Source: Epiperipatus broadwayi | Lineage: Eukaryota > Onychophora > Udeonychophora > Euonychophora > Peripatidae | Direction of reading: 5' to 3' | DNA length: 64,000 bases | NCBI GenBank assembly: GCA_028023455.1 | Contig: JAQFVV010006475.1 | Location: 1-64,000, forward strand | Part shown: in pieces, positions 11,509 through 24,856 of the stretch | How the letters are laid out: each line of letters starts with the position of its first letter | Numbering within the stretch: position 1 is the stretch's first letter | The notes under the pieces: model-generated | Databases searched by the model: none | What the model saw: only the letters and a program-made list of their open reading frames with translations | Told to the model about the DNA's origin: nothing | Translations under genes and position numbers: made by a program

Positions 11509-14500
11509 ATATATAGAGTACTGTATTTTATATTATTTTTGAAATATGTAGAATTTTTTATATTAAAAATTACATGATTTTAAATAAATACATTAAAAAC
11601 TATAGAAATGGGTGCATACACACACAAAAGATATAAAAATTCAGTAACCAGTTATAAAGCAAAAAAATCCAAAGTTGTTTTACTATTTTTAATATCTCTT
11701 TAAACAATAATTTTATCATTGCAACTTTTCAAATAATCAAAGCTTAAATTAAAAGTTAAAAAATATAGCTCCACTTAATTCTTCTAATTTTTTAAACAAT
11801 TTTGAAAATAATTCAAAAATTAAATTAAATAATAAAACAAATGAATTAATAAATATAGTTAGCATTTATGCAACAATTGTTAAAACTAATAATTAACAAA
11901 ATAATGACAAAGATATTGCAACATTTTTTATAATATGACAATCATGAAAGAATTACTAATTATGATATAGCAAAAGATAATACTCAAATAGCACATATTT
12001 TTAATATTACTAATAATAAATATAAGAAGGCATATGAGAGAAACAACTTTAAATTTCCTCAATCATTTTTGAAATCTTTTTCAAAATTTATTATCATGGA
12101 GATTTTAATAAATCTCTATAATGATAAACATTTCAATTATGAAATTCTATATTGATGTTTTCTATAAACTGCTGATAAAAAAAAAAAAATATATGGATGG
12201 TCTATAAAAATCTTAAATCAACCTAGATGACATGGAAATAAAAAAACTGCTATGTAAATTTCACAGAATTTGATTTGAAATTAATAATGGAAAAATATTT
12301 TTCTTTCATATGCTATAGAGATTGCTTCACTAATAGTTACCTTTAGAGAAATTCTACTTCAATGCCTTTAGGCAAGTTAAAATACATTTAATCAAAGACT
12401 GTCTAAACAAATTCTGAAATTTTCATGGCCTTAAAAAGCACAAAATCCATCAATATATAAACAGCATGTAATTCAAATGAAAATAAAACTAGTAGTAATG
12501 AATCACATAAGTAAATCTCTATTTTCAATACATTCACATAACAACACACAAAAATAATTCCCAAATAAAAATAAGCAATGAATAGCAATCATACTCAATA
12601 ATACACTAACATAATAAACAACTATCAATTTTATTTAGCAAATCCAACAAATTTTATTGGCATCATAATAATACCCATGCATCTAAAAGAATTCAATACT
12701 ACATTAAAGAATAACCGACTTTCAGGAAATTATCAAAAAAAAGAAATGCAAAAAAATCCAATTAAAAAATAAAATAATTAAACAAGGAGCTTTCAAAATA
12801 CACTTTCAAAAACAAACAAGATTCAACCTTTTGAAGTATCATCTATACAAGTTACTCATAACAGCAAATTTTAAATTAAATCACTTTTCTTCAGATAATA
12901 CAACATTTCTAAAGGATTCATTGAATTAAGTTAAGATAGAACTGTATAACTCACTTTCTAAAAAAATGTAAAGTGTTGAAATAAAGCTGATGTCCACAAA
13001 AAAGAAAAAAATTCCCACTATGATTAAGACTCACAGGATTCTAATGGTTTGTTGCTCAAAAGTTCACATAGAGTTTGAATATCAGAAATGATGGAATTAA
13101 GCTGTGATTCATAAATCTTGAACTCTAGATTCAGCCGCTATATCACTGTTGTAAACCATCAGAACTATATATTAATATTTTTACTAGTTCTCCTTGTAGC
13201 ATATATCTATATAAACACTTTTTTAAAGGGATCCTATTAATTTTATTGCCAGAGGTCTCCTGGCTGGTTTAAAATGTCCATTCCCAATAATGCTTTTTTA
13301 ATCTGTTTATCATGTATTGTAAGCATAATTTTAATAGTTTCAAAAAATCCAAATAATATCATTGAATAGGTTTATTTTCATTTTAATTGTATTTTGTGAA
13401 ATCACAATTTCTTTTTTGAAATAGTTAAAGCTTTACTTCATTAATATGTAAAATTCATAATATATATATATATTGTGATGATCGTACATACTGCAACCAC
13501 ACATATATATATATTGTGCCCTTTTCTATAGGTCAGTAATAGTTCATAACAGTCAATTACTAAAAAATTTTAAATTTAGAATATGTTCTTTTAATATGGT
13601 AATTGTATTAAGTCAATTATATTTTTAAAGTACAATTTGAGGTTAAAGCAAATACGTAGTATATAAAATTATAGCGAATTATTTAAAAATAGTTATGTAA
13701 AGCTTTAAATATTGTTGCATATGGTTGTAAAAGCTGGCCATATTAAATAACACAGCTATAAATAATTAAAAGTATGTTTAAAAATTCGATTTTAATAGTT
13801 TAAAACTTATAGTTAATAAATGCTGTTTAAATTTATAATCATATTTAATAGTCAAAATTAATATCGTACATTTTAAAAATAAACTTTATGATGGTGAGAA
13901 TTGTATTTAATTCTATATTTTCTAAATTGTTCTTCCAAATTTTTTATAATTATATTATATAATATAATAAGTGTATCAATTTTATAAATCTGGGCAGAGA
14001 AATAGATTAAAAATCGTCTGTCAAAGTTATTAATCATGTGACTTGTATACTATATACTTTCACACACACGCTTGTTTGAATTAATAACAAAGTTTAAAAT
14101 ATTTTAAAAGTTATATTATAGAATTGGATGGAATTGTCACCTAGCATAAAATAATAATAAATATTAAGTTAACTATCATATGTAATGTTTTAAATAATGT
14201 AATAAAGACGAATACAGTTAAAAAAAAAAAAAATTAAATATTTTGTTTAAATAAAAATAGATAAATGGAATAGGTTATTAAAATTATTTTAAAAGTTATT
14301 TTAAATGTTTAAATAGTTTTAAATAAAGTTATAATTGAATTAAAAGTGGTATTTTAAATATTTTTAAAATTTTATTACGTCATAATTTCTAATTTTGAAA
14401 TTCAATTCTACGATAAACTAAAAATATGTAAATTTGTTCTCAAGCTAAAGTAAGAATTAACCAATAGGAATAGTTATTCTTACAGACTATAAATATGATT

Positions 14501-17500
14501 TGCACGGGGTTATCGGGGGAGATTAATAATGTATCGAAACCGGAGAAAGATAAATTATAACTAGCAAAAAGATAGTATTTTTAAAATTTTTATTTTAGTC
14601 AATTTTTTTTTAGTATTTTCTTATCGTTTTTTTTTGCAAAAAACTAATTGATAATTTTTAAAAGTATTTTTGCAAAAGAGGGTGTTAAAATATAATAATT
14701 TAGAAACTTCGTGGAAATGATTTTCTAATTTTTAAAGTACTTACCAGTCGTATTTTATCTAAAAAATTTAACCTAAACTACGCAATAAAAAATGGATATA
14801 CTGTGGAATAAAATGGATATAAGTTGTAATGCTGAAAAAATATTTGAAATATTTATTGATACAGCTTTATTAATGCATAACCGAAGAACTATTTTGGCAC
14901 ATAAAAAACCACAGCTCGGACATTATACAGAGTCTAAAAAATGTATTGAAACGTATTATTTATAAGTTTATCCAAGATTTATTTTTAAATAGTAATAAGA
15001 CAATTATATTTCATGAATAATTTTATAGAATATTATATTCAAAGGAGTAAAATGTTATATACTTTCTGAAGGTAACATTTTTAAAAAAATATTTTCAAGA
15101 ATTTAAGAAAGAACCCAGGAGAATATGTTACAGAAGTGTTTTTGATATTAAAATATCCAGTCTTAGAATTGTTTTAAAAATGTATTTAGAAAAAATTTGT
15201 TTAAAAGTACTTGAAGTTTTTTATTTTAAAAGAGATTTATAAAAATACCAAACGAAAGTTTAAATGTATCAAGAAGGAAACATATATAAAAAAGGTGAAC
15301 ACATAGTTGAATAAAAGATGGATCCATGGAAGTACAAATAGTACTTAAAAGTTTATCGAATATTTTAAAGTTAAATTAGATGGATTGATGCATCGGATAC
15401 GCAGAGAATATTGGTAAAGAAGATTAAGAAGCTTCACGGGATTAATTAATATTATGATTTAATAATTATCATCCTAAATACTAAAACCAAGGATTATTTT
15501 CTATAAATTTTACTAAATGGATTAATAATTATTTTTATTTTAAACTTTAACGCGCTTGGAGGAGAACATTTTTAAATACTCTAGAGAAAATAATAAACAT
15601 TTTGGATTTATCAGGAACTATCATCAAGAAAATATGTGATTATAGTTTTGATTCCTTTTATTTTGTTAACCTAGTTTAAATCTAAATTTTATAAAAGATT
15701 AGGAAAAACATAAAAACATAAATTTATTAATATTAAAATTTTATAATATAACAATCTAATAATTTAGCTAAAAATATTTTAATATAAAGTGTATGGGTGT
15801 GAATTTTTTTTATATCTGCAATGCTCAAGTGGATAAAGGAAGCCTACTGAACACGATGACTAGATAAAGGTTATTGGTAATAATAATATCTATTGATAAT
15901 TTATAATGTATATTTTTTTTGTTTTCTTTAGATTATCCATAAATTGGAAGAATGAAATGTAAAAGTTTTTTACTTATATGTACCGCATTTCATACAACAT
16001 TTTAAAAAACATTATGAGATAGGATTGATTTGAAAATATGCATACGACGATTTTTTTTTTTATTAGTGATATAATCCAACATAACAAATAATTATGTGAT
16101 TCTTTTAAAATTTTCATGTTATGGGATATTCAAATATTGTCTAAGTAGATTGTATATGATTAGACATATAGAATAATGAAGTAAGCAGACTTTTCTTATG
16201 GAATCGTAAGATTGTTTAACTATTAATGAATTTTATTTATTGTTTTTATAAATGCAGATAGTTATTTTATCGATGTAAGATGTAGAAAAATCTTGAGAAA
16301 TAATGTTGAGATAGTGGCTTGGAAGTACTTAGTGAACAGGAAACCAAGATGATGTTTTAAGAAATAGGATGTTATAAGGAATGGAAATAATATTTAGTCT
16401 TTATGTGAATATCAGCATAGTTAACAAAGCCCTATGACTGATACACATTTTATTTGGACAGTGTTTATATTTCTTTAAATATTTGATGTTCTAATAAAGC
16501 TGAAGAAATAGCTTTAACATCGTCCCTGTACTAGAGGATATTAGGCAGGTAAATGTCATACCTCTTCGCACTGTGCCATGATTTTGAGATATGTTAAGAG
16601 TAATACTCTAGCTTTCTTTCTTAATCCTATGCATCTGTTTTCGCTATCTTTGTTTCATGTAACTGCATCGTTTAGTAAGATATGTTTAAGAGAAATGATA
16701 AATAATTTAGAACTTAGGTTATGCTATCGTTTTGTATAAGATTGGTTTATTTACTTAGAAGGAATAGGACGTTATAACTTAAAATTGAAGATCCAAAGTA
16801 TCCTAAGGAAAGAAAAGAATCATAGAATATATTTTGAATTTTATTTCGGAAATGAAATATAAACTTTTTTAAAATAAAGTATCTAAACAAAGATATTTTC
16901 TTTAAAGTGATAATAATTTTAAAATGCTTTAGTATTATTTTTTTTTAAGAGAAAGATAAGTATTGCATATTTTTAAAATACAATAGTACAAAGTAAATTA
17001 TGTAAACAATATGCATAGTATATTTTTTGTTTATTGATTAACAGAAATATATTAATGATTACACTTATATCATACTAAAATAAGGCTTAAAGAAGAATAT
17101 ATTATGATTAGTAAACATTGGGTGATAAATACTAAAATCTAGTACTGAATTTTGGATAATATTTTGTGTAACATCTTTGACTTTGCAAGATGAAATTTTT
17201 TTAATATTTTGAAAAATCCATACTCATTATAAAATTATTTTTTTTTATAGAATGTTTTCTAAGTATGAATTTTTAAAATAAGATAGTTTAATAATATTAA
17301 GGATAAAATGCTGTTGCTAATAAAGTAGATAAATATATTTGTAATAAGTTAACCATAATGAGAAACCAAATAGTAACATTTTTTTTAATTTTGTCCTAAA
17401 TCTAAATAAAGATATAATTGAAATATAAATTATTTTTTATAACCCAGTAGATCAAACTGTAAAGTAAAAAAGTTAAGGATATCCACTGTAAATAGTGTAA

Positions 17501-18726
17501 ATAAATTGTTTATTTTTATTTGTTGTTGGTAATAAACTTTGTTAAATTTTGTTATTTCAAAAATTTTGTGTCCGAGTTATTTATTTCTCCACATCGCTGC
17601 ATGAAAACACGATATATGCATAATAATTGAAACAAATATATAATTTTGCACAAAAGATAAATAGAGAATTATTTTAAGAATTTTAAATATTTTATTGGTA
17701 TTCATTATAATTAAATAATTATAATTTTACATTGTTTTATTGGCCATAAATCAGTTATCACAATATTATATTAAATTATATGCTATCAGTTGCCACACAC
17801 ATTTTGTTTATCAGATTATCAAATGCTACCACGTATTTATTTATTATATTCATGAAGATAAAAGATTATATAAAATTATTTTATTGTTTTATTATGGTAA
17901 TAAAAATATAACGAAAAGAAAAGACTTCCAGTAGTAATTAAACAATGAAGAATATTATTATTATTATTTATTATTATTAGTTTAAGTGTAGTAGATTATG
18001 ACATAAAATCCCTTCTCATATTTTACTACAGTATTTTTAAATTAACTTAGAATAAACTTTATGAACCCGAGATTATTTTATTTAAGCTAGATTATTATTA
18101 AATAGAAGATTAAGATTTAATTATTAGTTTAATCTTAGTGAGTAGAAGTTATTAAAGTCGTAAGAATACTATGAGTTTGTTATTTAAAATAGTAATAAGG
18201 GGGGATAGTGTTCTTATGCCATTGAGGTAGTATCCTGTGGGATATTGGCTCAATGCAATCTATCTTGTCACCTGTATTTTCACTTCAAGTCTCATGAAAA
18301 TATTAAATATTTATTTAATTTATTTTATAAACTGAACCTTATTGGTATTTTAAATTTGAGCTAGTGAAATATTTTAATTTTAATGCTGAATATTTTAGTT
18401 ATTAATTATTAACTGAGATAGAACCCGTTTTATTTTATATCATATACTTATCTGGAAGTGAGGATGCATGAGATGAAGGTTAGAATATATATATATAACA
18501 TTAAATAATATTAAATATTGTGTTTTTGAATACTAGTAAAGGAATTTAAAACCCATGAAGAAAGAAATGTCTTAATTAATGAAAGAGAGGGAAATAGAAT
18601 CGAAAAGATTCTTATCTTTTACCCTCCAAAGTTAAGATTTTGGTAAAATAGAAATATTTAAATGTAGAAATATTGAAATCGGCTATTTAGCTTAAGATAA
18701 AAAAAAAAAAAAATGAAAGAGGAAAT
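11509..18726. other. AT-rich stretch without recognisable genes
   Basis: About 7.2 kb of very AT-rich sequence with no coding frame of substance. Visible details are two (AT)n runs bracketing a 28-base segment at about 13460-13515, a TATA-like ACTATAAATA near 14490 in a slightly GC-richer patch, poly-A runs (12179, 14221) and TTATTATTA microsatellites near 17955. Old, decayed repeats are likely but I cannot assign any. Confidence 0.6.
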
Positions 18727-19256
18727 ATGAATAAAATAAGAACTAAAAAAAAAGATTTATAAGAAATGGTAAAAGTTTGAAGAGTTTAAATCAGATTAAA
18801 ATAGAAGTTAAAACATGACAATAGATAAGGATCTAGTCCATAAAAGTACAATTTTGACGATAAAATGAAATGCGTGTGTAGAGTATGTATGAAGTATAGA
18901 TAAAGACAGCAATAATTAATGCTTGTCAAAATAAAAATCATTTTATTAAAAATTTATTTTATTAAAGGGAAAAGAAATAAGAAATAAATATATGAATAAA
19001 ATAAGAACTAAAAAAAAAAAGATTTATAAGAAAAGGTAAAAGTTTGAAGAGTTTAAATCAGATTAAAATAGAAGTTAAAACATGACAATAGATAAGGATC
19101 TAGTCCATAAAAGTACAATTTTGATGATAAAACGAAATGCGTGTGTAGAGTATGTATGAAGTATAGATAAAGACAGCAATAATTAATGCTTGCCAAAATA
19201 AAAATCATTTTATTAAAAATTTATTTTATTAAAAGGAAAAGAAATAAGAAATAAAT
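18727..19256. repeat. 265-bp tandem duplication (two copies)
   Basis: ATGAATAAAATAAGAAC begins copies at 18727 and 18992. The ~265-base units match almost throughout, including the internal markers GATAAGGATCTAGTCC and AATTAATGCTTG. Differences are few (for example GACGATAAAATG versus GATGATAAAACG). The second copy ends 8 bases before a probable solo LTR. Confidence 0.9.
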
Positions 19257-19264
19257 GTAAATAT

Positions 19265-20521
19265 TGTTACGAGATTGTGTAAAAGTAAATTTGCATAAAT
19301 TGCTGAAGGCGTATTAAAAAAAGAAAGGTGTGAATGGAAAGCTACTAACAAAAGGACCAAGAGAATAAAAGAATGTGAAAAAATGTAATTGAAATATAGG
19401 AGTTCAGGCAGTTCTCGTGAAGACTTTGGTGGAGACACTGCCCTGATAATAGGCAGATATAATCGAGAGAAAGCAGACTCAAGAATCCTTTAAAGTTTAA
19501 AAAAAAAACAAGAGAGAAAAACCAGAAACGTAGTCGAAGGACTCCAACGTAAAAACGAATCATTGTATGAACAGGAAAATGATTTCTAACATATGTGATG
19601 TTTCAAAAATGTGTGGCTAAGGGCCATCGCGATCGCTGGCTGATTCAGACTCATCGTGCTCAAACGGTTCCTGTTGCCATGTAATAACTGCCGATGTAGC
19701 GCCTGCCAGATGATCCGCTTGCCATGCCCTTGATGTCCTAATACGGAGAAGTCACCACAAACCAAGTCCAACCTAAGAGCGACCGTTCCCTGCTAAAGAA
19801 GTGGAGGAATTCCACGTGGTGGTCAGCAGGACCTTAACTCACTTCAGAGACTACAGAAAATCTAGGTAAATTATATATCATACCTTTATAGACATATGTG
19901 CACATACCTTTAATTTAAACAATTGCCAATTCCTGATATTAGTGATATAGATAATATTTAAACTTCTTTCTAATACATGGAATGACGACTGTAAATGTGC
20001 AATCATTTATAGGATCTTCTTTTTTATATATTTACTCGTAGAAGTATATCCAATAATTTGTTTCTATTGTGTGTAAAATATTTCAATTGATTTTTTGTTG
20101 TTTATTTTGTTATATTAAATATTTCTTATTTATTTAAATCTGTTTCGTCTCGTTCTTCGCCATTTCAGACAGTAATATATCCGTAAGGGTTTGGGGAATA
20201 ATTATTACTCCATTTTGAGTACTAAAATAACATGTGAGGCTAGTGGGCAGTATTCTTGATCCCATTTAATTTTATAAATTATCCAAAAGAGGTAATTCTT
20301 TAAATATTACGGCAGTCGAGAGACAGTTGACTGGGAAAGATAACCTGGGGCAATATCCGTATAGTCACAGGTTCAGTCAAGTACGGATATAGATTCGTTT
20401 ATGTCCGTATGTTCTCTCTGCTTGTGGTAGCAGAAGGTGGACAATTTTGAACTTTAAGAAATCCGTATTATATTTAAATAAAAGGGAAGTTTTGCTTTCG
20501 ATCGTCGTTGTTTCCATTACA
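19265..20521 (+). repeat. Probable solo LTR
   Basis: Begins TGTTACGAGATTGTG (compare TGTAACGAGACAGCG at the start of the LTRs at 24857 and 29219) and ends CCATTACA. It is flanked by ATAT on both sides (19261-19264 and 20522-20525). The body has the GC-rich segment ending in TCTAGGTAAAT near 19860-19870, like the CCTAGGTAAAT near 25900 in the young LTR, and a GC-richer 3' end. No internal region or second LTR is present. Identification rests on edges and layout, not on an aligned copy. Confidence 0.6.
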
Positions 20522-20811
20522 ATATATATATATATGTGTGCTTTGCGCACAGATAATAAAGCAGCTAATAGTGAGTAAAATAAATAATATTATACAATTA
20601 TTAAAGCTGAGCACTTTGGGTTTCGTACTCCCATATTCATAGCTACTAGAATTTTGTTAAGAACTAAATCAATGTTAATGCAAATGTATGCAAATTAATG
20701 TAAAGTGGCTACAGAGACTATTTTTGAGAAAAAGAAAAGCAGGCCTCTCTTCTATTGATTGATGTCAGATCACTTGCTATGTAGCATGCTTCCCTAATCT
20801 TGTGTTTGATG

Positions 20812-21157
20812 TCATTTTTGTCTCACAGCAGACAATACAGGCAGTGGCTGGAAACTATGGCCAGTGACTCTTTCGTGTTCAGCAAAGATTGAATTACCAT
20901 CACATTTAGTTTTAGTCTTGTTATAAAGATATTTATCCTGTGTTACTCTGGTTGCAATGTTGGTTCTGGTTTCTCCATAATATGATGCTAGGCAATTTCT
21001 TTGGGGCAAGTGATCTTGTGTATGACTTGAGGAGTAAGTTCGGGTTTGATCTTTGGTGTTGTTGATCTATTGGTGTTGGGAGGCGAACAAAAAGTGACTT
21101 CAAAGTAGCAAGAGAGTTGTTAATAAGACTTTTAAAATGTCCATTAAATAAAATCAA
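20812..21157 (-). pseudogene. GIY-YIG nuclease-like fragment, Penelope-like retroelement type
   Basis: The minus-strand frame 21009-20812 reads NCLASYYGETRTNIATRV...FAEHERVTGHSF. This matches the YYGET-R-L-TR-xEH...SALAEH...TGH pattern of GIY-YIG domains found at the C-terminus of Penelope-like element proteins and in related proteins. Upstream minus-strand sequence (to 21157) carries a frame (RLPTPIDQQHQRSNPNLL) in a different register, so the fragment appears frame-shifted as well as truncated. No RT domain is recognisable nearby. It could instead be a stray GIY-YIG protein fragment. Family assignment is moderate. Confidence 0.5.
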
Positions 21158-22500
21158 TTATTTTCATTTTATCACATAAATGAAAACTTATTATGACTTC
21201 TTTTAAATTGCTATCATTTTTAATTTCCTATTTCACAGCAACAAGATAAAAAGTGCAAATAGCTAACATCACAATATGATGGAACTTAATGCTGAAACAA
21301 AGTAAAAAAAAGGGGCACCAATACTATATTGTATAAACAAGTTCACATAATTTTTTTACAATTTTTTAAAAAGTTCAGTTCTATATTTTTTTCTAGATAT
21401 TCTTTGGATTAATCTTTGGTATCTATACTTTCCTGCTGGATACTTATATTTCTATTTTCACAATGTACAAGTCTACAAGGTTCTAGAGATTTTTCTTTGG
21501 TAGACAATAACTTTTTTGCCAAAATGTGCATTTTCAAAATTGTCCCCATGATCATGTACATATTCTGACAAAGGAAAACAATATTTATAAAAAAAAAAAA
21601 ACAAACAAACAAGAAGACTTTGCAGATCACACATTGTGAAAATAAAAATATAGGTATAGAATAGAAATAAGGTCCATTTGAGCTTACATTTTTCTGTAGA
21701 GTATGACCTACAACTAAAGAACCATAATTTTATTTCAGATGGTCAGTTTTCGAGCTTTAAATTGCTCATAATATTATCTTCTTTATAAAATATATAATAT
21801 TGAGATCAATTTTACATAAAATTGTCAATAAACAATTTAAATAAAATTTATTTGCATTTCCAAACTGTCTACTTCTAATTATCACATGGCTTCTGACTAT
21901 CATATGACAAACTATTCTATGGCTACACTTTCAAGTGGTTATCATTAAAATATAGGGACAGTTTATAAAATTGTGACATCTACAATAAAATTTATCTAGA
22001 TCAGATAAAAAAATATAAAAAACATAACAGAGCAATTAAAACAAAAGATAAAAAGTCAGGACTATATAATCATTTTTAAATAAAAGTCACAGAATGAATT
22101 GTGATTAAAATATGCAAGTAATATAATATATAAAGAAAGGAGGAGTTAGAAAATATTCAGAAAAATATGAATAAATATATTGTCAAGATTTATAGACCAA
22201 TTCAATTAGATGGAAAATGGTCATTAGTAGATGATTGGGATCCTTAAAAATATATTTTTAAAAATAGTATTGATTTTATGCATTATATATTTTATCTTTA
22301 ATGTATTATATTTTTAATGACAATCACTAAAAAAAGTAACCATTAAAAAACATCTTGAAAAAATTGTTATAAGAAATGAAAACTAGTTTGCGGATCCAAA
22401 TAAATTTTATTTAAAGTTAAATTGTCTATTATTAATTTTATATGAAGTTGATCAATCAATATTATATATTTTATTAAATAACTTCATATATTTATTTATG
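21158..22500. other. AT-rich sequence, nothing recognised
   Basis: No convincing gene, terminal repeat or tandem array. Simple A/T runs only. Confidence 0.6.
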
Positions 22501-22570
22501 AAGAGCCTTGTGATCTAGTAGTAAAACACTTAGCTGCCATGTTTATGAATTTGAATCTAGATCAGGTAAA
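22501..22570 (+). repeat. tRNA-derived SINE-like head
   Basis: GAGCCTTGTGATCTAGTAGTAAAACACTT resembles a tRNA 5' half with A box (AGTAGTAAAACACTTAG), followed by a degenerate B box (ATTTGAATCTAG) at the expected ~35-base spacing. Downstream sequence is not tRNA-like, which is typical of a SINE body. Not a functional tRNA, because the acceptor arm and anticodon loop do not form cleanly. Confidence 0.45.
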
Positions 22571-22699
22571 TCTTTTCGAAGTCCAATTAGACTTTTTTTC
22601 CAGGCAGCCATTCAAGACAGCATCCAATATTGCTAGATATCCATCTACTGAGATATTTTTCCATGGATAAAAAAACACTTAAATCCTCATCAACCAGCA

Positions 22700-24455
22700 T
22701 GCTTGGTAATGATTTTTTCTTTACTGTCTTTTACTTTATATATGCAAACACAGTTTGAATTTGACCATATACACATGTGCTTGATAATATTAGGATTATG
22801 CTGATGTTTCAATTTGATCTGATTTTTTTAATTTTTGAATATTTCTACAATGTCCTTGAATGATTTCTACTATCCAAATGATGATAGATGTGATCCAGCA
22901 GAAATGTTAATATACTGCTAATATTAACAATAAAAAAATTCGTAAGTAAATGAATCTAAAATACTATATATTTTTCCCCATGAAAATCTTTCTCTTTAAT
23001 ACATGAATACAATAACTATAAATAATTATACATCTTATGTTTGCTGGATTTAAAGAATTGATATTATTTATTTGAATCATTAAATAAATTATTCAAAAAA
23101 TTTATTTAAATTTTTTTAAAAATAAGATTGGGCATGTATTTAGCTAATTAATCCAATGATAAACACATAACAAGAATTTACCAAACAATGTTAGCAACAT
23201 GTCTGAAAAAGTCTGAACATCCCTAAAATACAATATCCCTGAGTGTTTTAATGCAGTGTTAAGAGTGATGGAAAACTAAACTCAAACTCTCTGAATCACA
23301 GTTCAGCTATGTCATTTGCTTTGCATGACCTTTTATTGAACTTCTGAGCAATGAACCACTTGAATATATGAAAGCCAAAAATTTTAATTCACACTTACAT
23401 AAATGAACCAAAATTACAAAAAAGTTTTTTATGAGGTCTGCAGCAAAAAAAAAAAAAAAAAAAGGATAATTGTATGTGTGCATATTATTTTTTTTTTTAC
23501 ATTACCTCCTTTTTAATTCTTTCCATCAAAACAGGTTCTTCAGTTACTGGAACCGTATGAATCAAAACTAAATCGCAATGAGTGACACACATCAAACTAG
23601 AAGTAATGAAAATACATTTTATGATATGATGGATAGAAAATTAAACATTCATAAATTTATTGCAAACACAAATCCACATCACACACAGTCAGACAGAATA
23701 CGTTTACAGTTTTAGAATAAAAAATGAATTAAGTTCTGTAAATTTAATTTTAATAGCAACAAATGAAAAAAAAAAAAAAGACACTGAACTATCAATCATT
23801 CTATTTTGAGATTATGAAGTTCATTAACTGCTATTCATTTATAGAAGGGTAAAATAACAAAAAAAAAAAAAAATCACTTAAGCATATAAAAAAATATTTA
23901 TAGTTTCTATAGGAGAGATCTTTATCTTGCATAAGCTAATGAACAGTGTTTTATTATCTTTTTTTATTCATGAAAGTGATTTTGTCTACTTTTATAAGAA
24001 TAACCAAATTTCTATTAGAATGTAATGCTTTCAAATTAGCTGGTCAATTATTTAGATATGTTGTACAGAAACAAATTCCAGTGATCATAATAGTATGTGA
24101 TCTAATCACTAGATGAAATCACATGGTTCATAACAATTAACAAAGAAAAAAACTAATTATAACCACGAAAAAAAAAAAAGTATATTAAATAAAAACATAA
24201 AAATAATGTTCAGTGCTCCCCCTCCCCACTTTTAAACTAATTATTGGTAAGAAGTTAAATTTTAAAGCAAGAAAATAAATAACATTTCAGCAAAAAAACA
24301 AAACAATAAGTAATTCATAAGAAAGTAATTGACATTAAGATATATTAAATAAAAATAATCAATAAAAAAATGAAATAATCAAATACAAACCCAATCCATT
24401 GAAGAAAAAATGAAAAAGATACACAACAAAATCAACCAAGGTATTAACATCATTT
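22700..24455. other. AT-rich sequence with poly-A runs
   Basis: Nothing coding recognised. A run of about 21 A's near 23445-23463 and further A runs at 23767, 23860 and 24167 could be decayed retroposon tails, but no bodies can be assigned. Confidence 0.55.
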
Positions 24456-24856
24456 TCAATCATTATCAATCCACATTAGGATAATGGTCTCTCTAAGTTT
24501 GAACAAGCAAAAACTAATGCACGCCAATAGGTGTATTATATGAAAACAATAAGAAATAAAATGCAATCCATTTAGGGAAAAATTAAAAATGTTCGCAACA
24601 TAAAGATCGACATAGATGAACGCAATGTTATCATTTTCAACCATTATCAATTTACTGCAGGATAAATTTCCTTATTTTTTTCACCCATCGCACATGTGAT
24701 TCTCTCTAAGTCTTTTACAATCTCTTGGAATTCAATTTAAAACTTATCCTGTCTAGCTCCATTTCAGTTTAATTCTTTCAATGATATTAGTGATATATGT
24801 TTGTTTTCTCATCTATATATTTCATTTTTGACCATTTCTTATTACCTGTAATATAT
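24456..24856 (-). mobile_element. 3' end of RTE-type LINE copy 1 (left of the LTR insertion)
   Basis: Minus-strand LINE tail. CATTTTCAACCATTATCAAT with ACTGCAGGAT (24630-24665) matches the tail of the second copy at 47188-47220, and CTTGGAATTCAATTTAAAACT (24724-24745) matches 47410-47430. The copy resumes at 31323 after the LTR element, so the two parts were contiguous before that insertion. Confidence 0.7.

Noticed and set aside
13460-13515. LTR start at TGTGATGATCG after (AT)n
   Set aside because: Looks like the other LTR sites, but no matching end with a flanking (AT)n could be found within a sensible distance.
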